Source: Ellagibacter isourolithinifaciens
GTDB taxonomy: Bacteria; Actinomycetota; Coriobacteriia; Coriobacteriales; Eggerthellaceae
NCBI RefSeq assembly: GCF_008831035.1
Contig: NZ_WAJR01000009.1
Coordinates: 1-64,000 of the forward strand
DNA: 64,000 nt
Reading direction: 5' to 3'
Shown: positions 42,961 through 51,381 of the stretch, in pieces
Numbering within the stretch: position 1 is the first letter of the stretch
Layout: each line of letters begins with the position of its first letter
Made by a program: the position numbers and the translations under genes
Notes under the pieces: model-generated
Databases searched by the model: none
The model's input: only the letters and a program-made list of their open reading frames with translations
What the model was told of the DNA's origin: nothing

Positions 42961-44019
42961 CTAGCACTCCGGCTTTCGCGCCGTGAGAACGCGTGGCCTG
43001 CCAGCGAGGTCGGCGACGATGCGCACATCGACGAAGCCCGCCGCGCGCGCAAGCGATGCCGCTTCGTCAAGGCAGGTCTCGTGCAGCTCGAACGCGCAGC
43101 CGCCGCCGGGACGCAACGCCTGCCGGCACCATTCGATCTCGCGGCGGAACACATCGAGCCCATCAGCGCCCCCTTCAAGGGCAAGCGCGGGCTCGAAGGC
43201 CGCAACCTCCTCGGGAATTTCTGCCATAACGGCGGTGGGAACGTAAGGCGGGTTGGAAACAACCAGGTGAAGCTTGCCGATTGCCGCCTCGGGAACGCCC
43301 GCCGCAAGGTCGCATTCGACGACGCGCACGCGGTCGGCAAGCCCGAGCGCGCCCGCGTTCTCGCCCGCGAGCGCAACGGCGTCAGGCGAGATGTCGGTAG
43401 CGATGACGCGCGCGTCGGGACGCTCGTAGGCTATCGAGCAAGCGATACAACCACTCCCCGTGCACAAATCGGCCACGAAAAGCGTCTCGGCGCCAGAATC
43501 ACCCGAGGCTTCCGCGCCCTCCGAAGAGAAGCCACCCGCCTCCTCAAGCGCACTTGCTACCTGGGAAAGCGCATCAGAGCCATCGCCTGATTCCCCGACA
43601 GCGGCCTCCGCTGCGCGCAAAAGATCGCCCTCCCAGGCACCGATTTGCGAGTCGCGCGCCACACGGCGGCCTGCGGGAGGCAAAAGCGAGAGCGCCTCGC
43701 TTACAAGTACTTCAGTCTCGGGACGCGGGATGAGCACGCCCGGGCGCACCTTCACCGCAATATGGCGGAACGCGACCTCGCCGGTGATGTATTGCAGCGG
43801 CTCACCAGCCCCGCGGCGCGACACGTAACCGCGAAGGATATCGCGCTCCTCCATCGAGAGGGGCCTCTCGAAATTGACGTAGAGCTCAACACGACGCAGG
43901 CCCGTAGCCTCGGCAAGAAGCCATTCCGCCGACAGACGCGGATTCTCGTCGCCCTTGCGCGCAAGATACCCCTGCGTCCATTCGAGCGCAGCCTTAATCG
44001 TCCACACGTCATCCGTCAT
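42961..44019 (-). CDS. prmC: Peptide chain release factor N5-glutamine methyltransferase
   Basis: Methylates the GGQ glutamine of release factors. The N-terminal helical domain is followed by a SAM domain with the catalytic NPPYVP motif and DLCTGSGCIA. At 352 residues it is longer than usual because of an insertion of about 60 acidic and Gly/Ser-rich residues (about 115-180) between the two parts. It sits downstream of prfA, its substrate. Its first codons overlap a small upstream frame (44016-44135) that copies its N terminus. Confidence 0.93.
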   Translation of the reverse strand: MTDDVWTIKAALEWTQGYLARKGDENPRLSAEWLLAEATGLRRVELYVNFERPLSMEERDILRGYVSRRGAGEPLQYITGEVAFRHIAVKVRPGVLIPRPETEVLVSEALSLLPPAGRRVARDSQIGAWEGDLLRAAEAAVGESGDGSDALSQVASALEEAGGFSSEGAEASGDSGAETLFVADLCTGSGCIACSIAYERPDARVIATDISPDAVALAGENAGALGLADRVRVVECDLAAGVPEAAIGKLHLVVSNPPYVPTAVMAEIPEEVAAFEPALALEGGADGLDVFRREIEWCRQALRPGGGCAFELHETCLDEAASLARAAGFVDVRIVADLAGRPRVLTARKPEC

Positions 44020-44152
44020 AGGGAAACAACCCCTTCCAAAGGCACACGATGGTTGATGCCCCTGCGCTCGGCTTCGCCGTGCTCGGGGTTGAAAAGCCCA
44101 CTGGGCTTTTCAATCGTCCACACGTCATCCGCCATCGGGTAACATCCCCTTC
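43996..44152. repeat. Direct repeat of prmC 5' region (offset 116 bp)
   Basis: About 40 bp covering the prmC ribosome site and first codons occur at 43996-44036 and again at 44112-44152 with few changes. Between them lies a 9-10 bp hairpin (GAAAAGCCC/GGGCTTTTC). The stretch 44136-44322 upstream shows no gene. Confidence 0.65.
44016..44135 (-). CDS. Possible 39-codon leader ORF translationally coupled to prmC
   Basis: A small frame beginning MADDVWTIEKPSG, whose first eight residues copy the prmC start (MTDDVWTI). Its TGA overlaps the prmC ATG by 4 bp. AAGGGG lies about 11 nt upstream of its ATG, the same arrangement as at prmC. It arose from a roughly 40-bp direct duplication (116-bp offset). 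It may be a decaying remnant or a translated leader that couples prmC expression. Confidence 0.4.
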   Translation of the reverse strand: MADDVWTIEKPSGLFNPEHGEAERRGINHRVPLEGVVSL

Positions 44153-44322
44153 TCGCATCGCACTAGCTTGCAGTAAAACCAACAAGAAGGGCCCCTCCTT
44201 GAACTCGCAGGATGCAGGGGCAACGCGCACTCTTTTGGTACGCGAGCCCGCATCATCGTGCAAGCGCAAGGCCGGGACCCTTCGCAGCGTCACATTTCTC
44301 GTCGCACGTCAGAACAGCGAAA

Positions 44323-45396
44323 CTAAACAGCTTCGGCGAGCTTGCGGGCGCGGTCTGCCGCCTGAAGTGCGGTGATAACATCGCCCAGCCCATCGCCGTC
44401 GAGAACCGAGCTGTACGTGGAGTTGAAGCCAATGCGGTGGTCGGTCACGCGGTCCTGAGGAAGGTTGTAGGTGCGAATCTTCTCGGAGCGATCGCCCGAA
44501 CCGATCTGCGCGAGGCGCTCGGCACCTTCGGCAGCCTGCTGCTCAGCAAGCATCTTCTCGTAGAGGCGCGCGCGAAGAACGGCCATCGCCGCAATCTTGT
44601 TCTGCAGCTGCGACTTCTGGTCCTGAGACTGCACGACAAGGCCGGTCGGCAGGTGCGTGATGCGCACGGCGGAGTCGGTCGTGTTGACGCACTGTCCGCC
44701 GGGGCCGCCGGCGCGGAACACGTCGATGCGCAGGTCATTCTCATTGATGTCGACCTCAACCTCGTCGGCCTCGGGAAGCACGGCAACAGTCGCCGTGGAC
44801 GTGTGGATGCGGCCCTGGCTTTCCGTCTTGGGCACGCGTTGCACGCGGTGCACACCAGACTCGTACTTCATGACGGAGTACACCTTGTCGCCCTTCACCT
44901 TGAACTGGATTTCCTTGTACCCGCCTGCCTCGGACGGGGAAACGTCCATAAGCTCGATCTTCCACTTCTGAGAAGAGCAGAAGCGCTCATACATCTTGAA
45001 CAGGTCGCCCGCGAAGATCGCCGCCTCGTCGCCGCCGGCAGCAGCGCGGATCTCCACGATGATGTCCTTCTCGTCGGCAGGGTCCGAGGGAATGAGCATG
45101 AACTTGATGTCCTCTTCGAGGGCAGGCATCTTCGATTCGGCCTCGGCGATGGTCTCCTGTGCGAACTCCTTCATGTCGGGATCGGCGAGCATCTCTTTGG
45201 CGTCGTCGATGTCGCTGCAGCATGCGAGGTACTCGCGCGCCTTCGCGGTGAGCGGGCCTTGGTTCGCGTATTCCTTGGCGAGGTGGTTGTATGCCTTTTG
45301 ATCGGCGAGAACTGCAGGGTCGCTCATCTTCGCCTGGAGCTCCTCGTAGGCGGAAATGATCTTCTCAAGCTTCTCGCGCATGTCGTTATCTTGCAT
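44323..45396 (-). CDS. prfA: Peptide chain release factor 1
   Basis: Reads UAA and UAG stop codons and triggers peptide release. At 357 residues it contains the GGQ motif in [16 protein letters not shown] and the family segment [16 protein letters not shown]. The first ATG has AAGGA about 10 nt upstream; an alternative ATG is five codons in. prmC, which methylates its GGQ, follows about 300 nt downstream on the same strand. Confidence 0.95.
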   Translation of the reverse strand: MQDNDMREKLEKIISAYEELQAKMSDPAVLADQKAYNHLAKEYANQGPLTAKAREYLACCSDIDDAKEMLADPDMKEFAQETIAEAESKMPALEEDIKFMLIPSDPADEKDIIVEIRAAAGGDEAAIFAGDLFKMYERFCSSQKWKIELMDVSPSEAGGYKEIQFKVKGDKVYSVMKYESGVHRVQRVPKTESQGRIHTSTATVAVLPEADEVEVDINENDLRIDVFRAGGPGGQCVNTTDSAVRITHLPTGLVVQSQDQKSQLQNKIAAMAVLRARLYEKMLAEQQAAEGAERLAQIGSGDRSEKIRTYNLPQDRVTDHRIGFNSTYSSVLDGDGLGDVITALQAADRARKLAEAV

Positions 45397-45448
45397 TGCG
45401 TGCGTTCCTTTATGCGAATTGCGTTATCCGTAGCTGAACAATGATACC

Positions 45449-45480
45449 AAAAGGGCGCCCCTCGTGTGAGGGACGCCCTT
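45449..45480 (-). terminator. Intrinsic terminator of CAP-SLH gene
   Basis: On the minus strand AAGGGCGTCCCTC pairs with GAGGGGCGCCCTT (one mismatch) around a 4-nt loop, followed by TTGGTATC (TTTT with the stem end). It lies about 75 nt past the stop of the surface-protein gene and before prfA. Confidence 0.75.
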
Positions 45481-45556
45481 GGACTTTCGCAGGAAATACG
45501 CTCATGGAGGCGAAATCGTCGGCGAAAGCGAAACCTTGCAGGTTAGAAGCTTCGTT

Positions 45557-46837
45557 TTACTGCAACACGTCACGCTCAAGCGTTGCGGTCATCTTGCCGA
45601 CGGCAGAGCGCCAGGCCGAACCTTGCGGGTCGAGGTAACGCGTACCATCGATCTCCCGACCGTCCATAACGCCCGCGTCGAGCGCCCAAGCCAAGCTGGC
45701 GCGCGCCCAGGGGCTCACCGTCGAAGCGTCGGGCATGGAGGCAAGCTTCGTGCCGTCGCTCGACACATCGACTCCCCAGAGAATATTCGCGTACTTGGCG
45801 ATCATCACCGCGAACTGCTCGCGCGTGACATAATCTTCGGGCCCGAACAAGTTGAGCGGAGTGCCGTAAACGGGGTCTGTGTAGCCGCCGATGATTCCCG
45901 CCGCACGAGCCCAGTTGATTGCAGCCGAATAGTACGAGTCGCTGGGCACGTCATAGAACTGCTCCACCGAAACGTCCGGCTTGCCCGCCATACGCCACAA
46001 GATCATCGCAACGTCGCCGCGCTTGATCGAGTCGTAGACGCCCAGTCGGTGAGTGCCGTCGTTGTAGCCCGTGATGAGGCCATTGTTGAGCATGTACACC
46101 ATGGTATCGGCATACCACTCGCCCGCCTCGAAATCGGGGAAGAACAGGCCCAGATTGCACTGGCCCATTTCGAGATTAACATTGTAGGTTCCGTTTACGG
46201 CATCCTGCTCGGTTGTCTCGAACGGTTGATAGCCGAAGAACTCGACCCAATAGCCATTGAAGCATGCAACGCCGACCATGTTGAAGTTCTCGTTGATCAT
46301 GTTCGCGTAGTGGCCGGGGGAGTTTGTCCACCAAGAGTTAGCCGTCGCTACGTCGTACGTTGTCCCAAGGATGTTCTCGCCGAGCGCGTAGTAGGGATTG
46401 CTCAGCATGACGTCATCAACCACAGTGTAGCAAGTGTCGCCGCTCGGGCGCGTATGGCTGAAAAAATCGCCACCTATAGAAATCTCGGCGGCACGCTGCA
46501 TCGCGCAGACCTCGAGCTCGTAGCTCCACGTCAGAGGGGCCGCGCCCACCGCGCCGCGGGCCTTGTTGATATAATCGAGCATGTTGCGGGCAGTGTCCTG
46601 ATAGAACGTGCCCTCCGTGACGAAGGTGACCGTCGGCTTGTCCACGCGGCCGTAAACGCTCTCGGGAGCAATGCCCCCATCGGAGCAGTCCCATGTGGCA
46701 ACCTGGTCCGCCTGAAGCGCCCCATTCGCGGCGGGTTCCGCGTTGATAGTGCCATCAGCCCAGGCTACAGCAGGAATCGTACTGAGTAGTGCGAACGTCG
46801 CAAATGCGACGATGCCCTTTCGAAGCGAACTTATCAT
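45557..46837 (-). CDS. Secreted CAP-domain protein with SLH repeats
   Basis: A 426-residue exported protein. Residues 1-27 are a signal peptide (cleavage after AWA). About 85-210 is a CAP/SCP-PR1 domain with FFSHTRPSG, LGENILG and NSPGHYANMINENFN. About 225-426 holds SLH-type repeats (ADTMVYMLNNGLITGYNDG, YVTREQFAVMIAKYAN). CAP proteins are secreted and of varied function (protease, sterol binding, adhesion). SLH repeats should anchor it to the wall. The ATG at 46837 follows GAGGAG. Confidence 0.85.
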   Translation of the reverse strand: MISSLRKGIVAFATFALLSTIPAVAWADGTINAEPAANGALQADQVATWDCSDGGIAPESVYGRVDKPTVTFVTEGTFYQDTARNMLDYINKARGAVGAAPLTWSYELEVCAMQRAAEISIGGDFFSHTRPSGDTCYTVVDDVMLSNPYYALGENILGTTYDVATANSWWTNSPGHYANMINENFNMVGVACFNGYWVEFFGYQPFETTEQDAVNGTYNVNLEMGQCNLGLFFPDFEAGEWYADTMVYMLNNGLITGYNDGTHRLGVYDSIKRGDVAMILWRMAGKPDVSVEQFYDVPSDSYYSAAINWARAAGIIGGYTDPVYGTPLNLFGPEDYVTREQFAVMIAKYANILWGVDVSSDGTKLASMPDASTVSPWARASLAWALDAGVMDGREIDGTRYLDPQGSAWRSAVGKMTATLERDVLQ

Positions 46838-47053
46838 CTCTCTCCTCGTTATCGCAAGCTTATACGCCTCCGACACTATACCTCAATACGGGCCCTATTG
46901 AAACGGTCCCTCACTTGCATTAAAACGTATTTACCTTCGCTTTTGCTTTCGGCCTCACCCGCCGAGATTGCTCCGCCACGCGCCCGCCAGCGGACCCGCC
47001 GAGCGCACACCGCGCGCCCACCCGCCGGCCTCGCCCGCGTTCCTGCTCACCCG

Positions 47054-47983
47054 CTATCGCGAGGCAACGTATGCGGCGGCGCTCTCGGCGGCTATCGCCC
47101 CGTCGGAGACGGCCGTCACCACCTGGCGCAGGCCCTTCGCGCGCACATCGCCCGCCGCGAACACGCCGGGCACGCTCGTAGCGCCCGACTCGTCGGCCAC
47201 GATGTAGCCGCCCTTGTCAACAGGAAGCACGCCCTCGAGGAAATCGGCGTTGGGAATCGTTCCGATAGCAACGAACAGCCCTCCGACAGGAAGCGTCCTC
47301 CGCGCACCCGTCGCCACATCCTCGACTTCCACAGCGGCAAGACGACCCTCCTCCGAGTGCAGGTCGGCAATGCGCGAGTTCCACACGAACTCGACGTTGG
47401 GAAGCGAGGAGAGGCGCTCCCGATCGATCGCCGAGGCGCGCAGGGTATCGCGACGATGGACGAGATAGACGCGCTCGCAGATGCGCGCAAGATATTTCGC
47501 GTCCGCCGCCGCCGTGTTCCCGCCGCCGAGCACGCATACGCTTTTCCCACGGAAGAAGTTGCCGTCGCAGGTCGCGCAATACGACACGCCGCGGCCTGCG
47601 AGCCGTTCCTCCCCCGCAAGGCCCATCTTACGCGGCCGCGCGCCCGTCGCCACGATGACGCTTCTCGCCTTATGTTGGCCGAAAGGCGTCGTGAGCGTCT
47701 TCACCTCGCCTGAAAAGTCGACCGCCGTCACTTCCTCGCTCACGATAACAGCCCCGAAGTGCTCCGCCTGCTCCTTCATCGCCCAAGCGAGCTCGAAGCC
47801 GTCGGCCCCCTCGGCAAAGCCTGGGTAGTTTTCCACCCGTTCGGTTTGCGCAAGCTGCCCACCAGGAGAAATCCTCTCGTAGATGGCGACTGAAAGCCCC
47901 GCGCGCGCCGCATAGAGCCCTGCCGTGAGCCCAGCGGGCCCCGCGCCGATCACCGCCACGTCGAGCACATCGTTTTCATTCAT
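47054..47983 (-). CDS. trxB: Thioredoxin reductase
   Basis: NADPH-dependent flavoprotein reducing thioredoxin. FAD motif GAGPAG (13-18), redox CATC at 136-139 and NADPH motif GGGNTAAADA are present, and the C-terminal FAD motif is VFAAGDV. At 309 residues it is standard. The ATG at 47983 is preferred over a GTG six codons upstream because of the family start. trxA lies just upstream on the same strand, separated by a terminator. Confidence 0.95.
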   Translation of the reverse strand: MNENDVLDVAVIGAGPAGLTAGLYAARAGLSVAIYERISPGGQLAQTERVENYPGFAEGADGFELAWAMKEQAEHFGAVIVSEEVTAVDFSGEVKTLTTPFGQHKARSVIVATGARPRKMGLAGEERLAGRGVSYCATCDGNFFRGKSVCVLGGGNTAAADAKYLARICERVYLVHRRDTLRASAIDRERLSSLPNVEFVWNSRIADLHSEEGRLAAVEVEDVATGARRTLPVGGLFVAIGTIPNADFLEGVLPVDKGGYIVADESGATSVPGVFAAGDVRAKGLRQVVTAVSDGAIAAESAAAYVASR

Positions 47984-48045
47984 AGCATTTCCGCCTTTCA
48001 CCCGATTGGGTCCCGTTCCCGCAGAGTATACCCTCGAAACGCGAA

Positions 48046-48082
48046 AAGGCGCCGCAAGGCGAACGTCGCCCCGCAGCGCCTT
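48046..48082 (-). terminator. Intrinsic terminator after trxA
   Basis: AAGGCGC pairs with GCGCCTT, with an inner GGCGA/TCGCC stem; on the minus strand TTCGCG follows giving a TTTT run. It lies 25 nt after the trxA stop, so trxB needs its own promoter or read-through. Confidence 0.65.
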
Positions 48083-48106
48083 CCCATTGCGCTCGGAAAA
48101 TACGCT

Positions 48107-48415
48107 TTACGCAAACAGCGCGAGCACGTTCTGCTTCGGCTGCGCGCCCACCATCTGGCGCTTCGGCGCGCCGCCCTCGAACAAGATCAGCGTCGGCACG
48201 CTCATCACGCCGTAGCGCTGCGCAATGTCGGGGCTTTGATCGATATCGAGCTTGTACACCTTGGCCTCGCCGGCCTTCTCAGCGGCGACTTCCTCGACCA
48301 CAGGGCCGAGCATGCGGCACGGGCCGCACCATGTCGCGAAGAAATCCACAAGAACGGGGACGTCGGACTTCAGAACCTTCTCTTCGAAATCCGAAGAAGT
48401 TACCATTTCGCTCAT
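48107..48415 (-). CDS. trxA: Thioredoxin
   Basis: A 102-residue dithiol oxidoreductase with WCGPC (Cys30, Cys33) and the cis-proline region VMSVPTLILF. The start at 48415 is chosen for the GGAGGAAGG just upstream, although the frame is open much further. It lies next to trxB and divergent from the patatin gene. Confidence 0.95.
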   Translation of the reverse strand: MSEMVTSSDFEEKVLKSDVPVLVDFFATWCGPCRMLGPVVEEVAAEKAGEAKVYKLDIDQSPDIAQRYGVMSVPTLILFEGGAPKRQMVGAQPKQNVLALFA

Positions 48416-48490
48416 GTTCCCTTCCTCCTGAACAAGTGATTTGAAAGCAGGATTCGCGTCAGGCGTCAAGCCCAACGCTTGTACCAACGT

Positions 48491-48518
48491 ATTGTATCGC
48501 TTACCCGCGAAACGTAAA
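48491..48518 (-). promoter_or_regulatory. Promoter of trxA
   Basis: Minus strand -35 TTTACG (48518-48513), 16-nt spacer, -10 TACAAT (48496-48491), about 75 nt upstream of the trxA ATG. Confidence 0.55.
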
Positions 48519-48550
48519 CGAGGCGTTACTGGAACGGCATGAAACTGAAC

Positions 48551-48556
48551 TATAAT
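48551..48556 (+). promoter_or_regulatory. -10 element of patatin gene
   Basis: Perfect TATAAT 27 nt before the ATG at 48584. The upstream -35 is poor (TTACTG with a 19-nt spacer), so the transcript would have a very short leader. Confidence 0.5.
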
Positions 48557-48583
48557 GGCACCCGACAAGAGAAAGGGTGGCCC

Positions 48584-49561
48584 ATGAGCGAACCTACAGA
48601 AGATCAGCTTTCGGTTTTTGCAACCAAAACCGCAGATGAGAAGAAAGAACCGAGCGAAGGCGGCAGCGAGGGCGCTCCTATGCACGGCGCGCCTGCATGG
48701 GAGGGCGCGACGCTTGCCCACGCGAACCTCGTGCTCGAAGGCGGGGCGATGCGCGGGCAGTTCACCGCAGGCGTGCTCGATTTCTTCATGGACCAGAAGT
48801 TCTTCTGCGAATATGTCGTCGGCGTGTCGGCGGGTGCGCTTTGCGGCGGGAACTACGTGGCGGGCGCGCCCGGCAGGTCGAGCCTGATCAACGTGAAGTA
48901 TGCTGCCGACAACCGCTACTTGTCGATGCAAAGCTTCGTCCGCACGGGAAACGCCTACGGCCGCGAATTCGCCTTCCACGAGATTCCCGACGTGCTCGAC
49001 CCGTTCGACTATGAGGCGTTTCGACGCTCGCCTATTCGATTCGAAGCCGTGTCAACCAACCTTGAAACCGGCGAAGCCGACTACCACGAGATGCACGATT
49101 ACCACGATGACCTGCCCTATCTCATCGCATCGTCGTCGATGCCGCTCGTAAGCCAGATCGTCGAGGCGGACGGCAAGCTTCTCCTCGATGGAGGCACCTC
49201 CGACAGCGTACCGCTTCTCCACTCGATGCTCACCGGCGCAAGCAAACACATCGTCGTGCTCACCCAGGCCGCTGGCTACAAGAAGAAGCCGAACAAGCTC
49301 ATGGCGCTCATGCGCCAGCGCTACGCCGACTACCCGTACTATCTCGATCGATTGCAGTATCGTCACTACGAGTACAACCGCCTCTACCGTTGGATCGAAC
49401 GTGAACAGGCAGCCGGACGCATCTTCGTGATCCGCCCTCCTGAGCCCGTCACGGTCTCCTCCATGGAGCACGACGCCGATAAGCTGCTCGCACTGTACGA
49501 ACAGGGGCTGGCAGCTGCGGCACAAGCGTGGCCGAAGCTGCAGGAGTATCTTGCGGGCTAG
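48584..49561 (+). CDS. Patatin-like phospholipase family protein
   Basis: A 325-residue serine hydrolase with the Ser/Asp dyad: oxyanion GGAMRG (53-58), nucleophile GVSAG (Ser82) and DGG (Asp202). It lacks a signal peptide, so it is probably a cytoplasmic lipid acyl hydrolase. The ATG at 48584 follows AAAGGG at good spacing; the first 45 residues are low-complexity. It lies upstream of a cation/proton antiporter gene with a 149-nt gap. Confidence 0.9.
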   Translation: MSEPTEDQLSVFATKTADEKKEPSEGGSEGAPMHGAPAWEGATLAHANLVLEGGAMRGQFTAGVLDFFMDQKFFCEYVVGVSAGALCGGNYVAGAPGRSSLINVKYAADNRYLSMQSFVRTGNAYGREFAFHEIPDVLDPFDYEAFRRSPIRFEAVSTNLETGEADYHEMHDYHDDLPYLIASSSMPLVSQIVEADGKLLLDGGTSDSVPLLHSMLTGASKHIVVLTQAAGYKKKPNKLMALMRQRYADYPYYLDRLQYRHYEYNRLYRWIEREQAAGRIFVIRPPEPVTVSSMEHDADKLLALYEQGLAAAAQAWPKLQEYLAG

Positions 49562-49710
49562 CAATACGTCGGGCTCACAACCCGCAAGCCCATCGTGAAC
49601 GAACGTCCACCAGCCCACCGCTCGCACGTTTCGCCTAATCGCAGCTCGCCTGTGCCCCACCAGCGCTCAGCACGCAAGCGCCCTCGACCCCCTCAGCAGA
49701 AAAGATTCCC

Positions 49711-51312
49711 ATGCCCACCGATTTCATATCGCTGTTCACCGCCGCACTTGTCGCCGCGGCAGCCCCCATCATCGCCAAGCTTGTTCCACGCGGACTCGTT
49801 CCCGAAACCGTGATTCTGCTTTTGGCGGGCGCGCTATTGGGCCCCTATACGGCAGGGGTCATCGAGCTGACCGACTCGATCGATATGCTCTCCGAGCTCG
49901 GCCTCGCATTTTTGTTCCTTCTTGCAGGCTATGAGATCGACCCGAAGAGCCTTTCGGGAACGCAGGGAAAGAAAGGGCTTGCCACCTGGATCGTCAGCAT
50001 GGCGATCGCACTTGTCCTGGTACTGTTGTCACCAAGCCTCTCCGTAAGCCACATCGACGGGCTCGCCGTCGCCATCGCGCTGACCACAACGGCACTCGGC
50101 ACGCTTATGCCGATCATCAAGGAGCGCGACCTCGAGGGAACCCCCGTCGGCGGGGGAATCCTCTCGTTCGGCACCTGGGGCGAGTTGTGTCCCGTGCTCG
50201 CCATGGCGCTTCTGCTCTCGTCGCGCAGCGAGTGGAAGACGCTGCTCATCCTCGCGGTGTTTGTCCTCGTTTGCGTGATCATGGCGATCGTTCCTGCCAA
50301 AGCGCGCCGCGGCGGGCATCGCATCTACCGGTTTCTCGCGAGCAAGCGCAACACCACCTCGCAGGCGTTCGTGCGCGTGACGGCGGTGCTTTTGATCGGG
50401 CTCGTCACCGTATCGGCGGTGTTCCAGCTCGATATCGTGCTCGGCGCCTTCGCCGCGGGATTCATTCTGCGCTACGTCATCCCCGAAGGCGACCACGAGC
50501 TCGAATCGAAGCTCGACGCCATCGGCTACGGGTTCCTTATCCCCGTGTTCTTCGTCGTCTCCGGCGCGAAGATCGACCTTGCCGGCGTGGGCGAGAACCC
50601 GCTTCTGCTCGTCCTGTTCATCTGCGCGCTGTTATTGGTGCGCGCCGTGCCCATCGTCGTGGCACTCTCGCTCGGCAAGGGCGAGGACAAGCTGTCCATG
50701 CACAACCGGATCACCGTGGCGCTCTACTGCACCACAGCGCTACCGCTCATCGTGGCGGTGACATCGGTGGCGGTGAAGGCGGGGGCGATGGCACAAGACG
50801 TCGCGGGCACGCTCGTCGCCGCAGGCGCGGTGACCGTTTTCCTCATGCCGTTTCTGGCATCGCTCACCTACCGCGTGGTCGATGCGAAGCCGATCGTCGC
50901 GGTGCAGGAAATCGCCGCACACCCGAACGACATCCGCACGATCTTGCACGAGCACTTGGACATGGAGCGCATGATGGTGCGCCAGGAGGCCGCCGCCCGC
51001 CTCGCCATGCGCTCAAGCGAGTCGAAGGACGAGGATATCCCCTGGCAGGAAGCTGCTTTCGCCCTGCAACGCAAAAGCGAGCGCAAGCGAGCGCTCGACA
51101 CGCTGCTCGATGCCGCGGCACAGGACCTCGCTGCGCATAAAGATGAGATCGAGCACTTCATCGAAGAGGGACCCCGCGGCGATATCGTCGAGAAAGCGAC
51201 GCAGCAACGCGAAGAGCGGCGCAAAAGGCTCGCTCGGGCGGCGGTGCGCGAGCACCAACGCCGGCAAAACGAAATCGGCCGCATGATGAATAGCGACAAG
51301 AAGGAGCGCTAA
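49711..51312 (+). CDS. Cation:proton antiporter (CPA2/Kef-like)
   Basis: A 533-residue transporter. Residues 1-390 contain about twelve helices with LGLAFLFLLAGYEIDPKSL and TTALGTLMPIIKERD, typical of monovalent cation/proton antiporters. Residues about 400-533 form a charged helical cytoplasmic tail, rich in Arg and Glu, without a recognisable TrkA-N/RCK nucleotide domain. Na+ or K+ specificity is unknown. No clear ribosome-binding site was seen; the N terminus fits the family. Confidence 0.87.
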   Translation: MPTDFISLFTAALVAAAAPIIAKLVPRGLVPETVILLLAGALLGPYTAGVIELTDSIDMLSELGLAFLFLLAGYEIDPKSLSGTQGKKGLATWIVSMAIALVLVLLSPSLSVSHIDGLAVAIALTTTALGTLMPIIKERDLEGTPVGGGILSFGTWGELCPVLAMALLLSSRSEWKTLLILAVFVLVCVIMAIVPAKARRGGHRIYRFLASKRNTTSQAFVRVTAVLLIGLVTVSAVFQLDIVLGAFAAGFILRYVIPEGDHELESKLDAIGYGFLIPVFFVVSGAKIDLAGVGENPLLLVLFICALLLVRAVPIVVALSLGKGEDKLSMHNRITVALYCTTALPLIVAVTSVAVKAGAMAQDVAGTLVAAGAVTVFLMPFLASLTYRVVDAKPIVAVQEIAAHPNDIRTILHEHLDMERMMVRQEAAARLAMRSSESKDEDIPWQEAAFALQRKSERKRALDTLLDAAAQDLAAHKDEIEHFIEEGPRGDIVEKATQQREERRKRLARAAVREHQRRQNEIGRMMNSDKKER

Positions 51313-51315
51313 CAA

Positions 51316-51351
51316 AAGAAGCCAGGTTGCGTCCACGCGGCCCGGCTTCTT
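51316..51351. terminator. Bidirectional hairpin between convergent genes
   Basis: AAGAAGCC pairs with GGCTTCTT around a partly paired 20-nt loop, directly between the antiporter stop (51312) and the panF stop (51382). Confidence 0.55.
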
Positions 51352-51381
51352 CACAAAACAGTTAGGTTCCTTCGCGATATC

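Noticed and set aside
44009-44293. 94-codon minus-strand frame upstream of prmC
   Set aside because: It is out of frame with the better supported coupled mini-ORF and has no recognisable domain or ribosome site.
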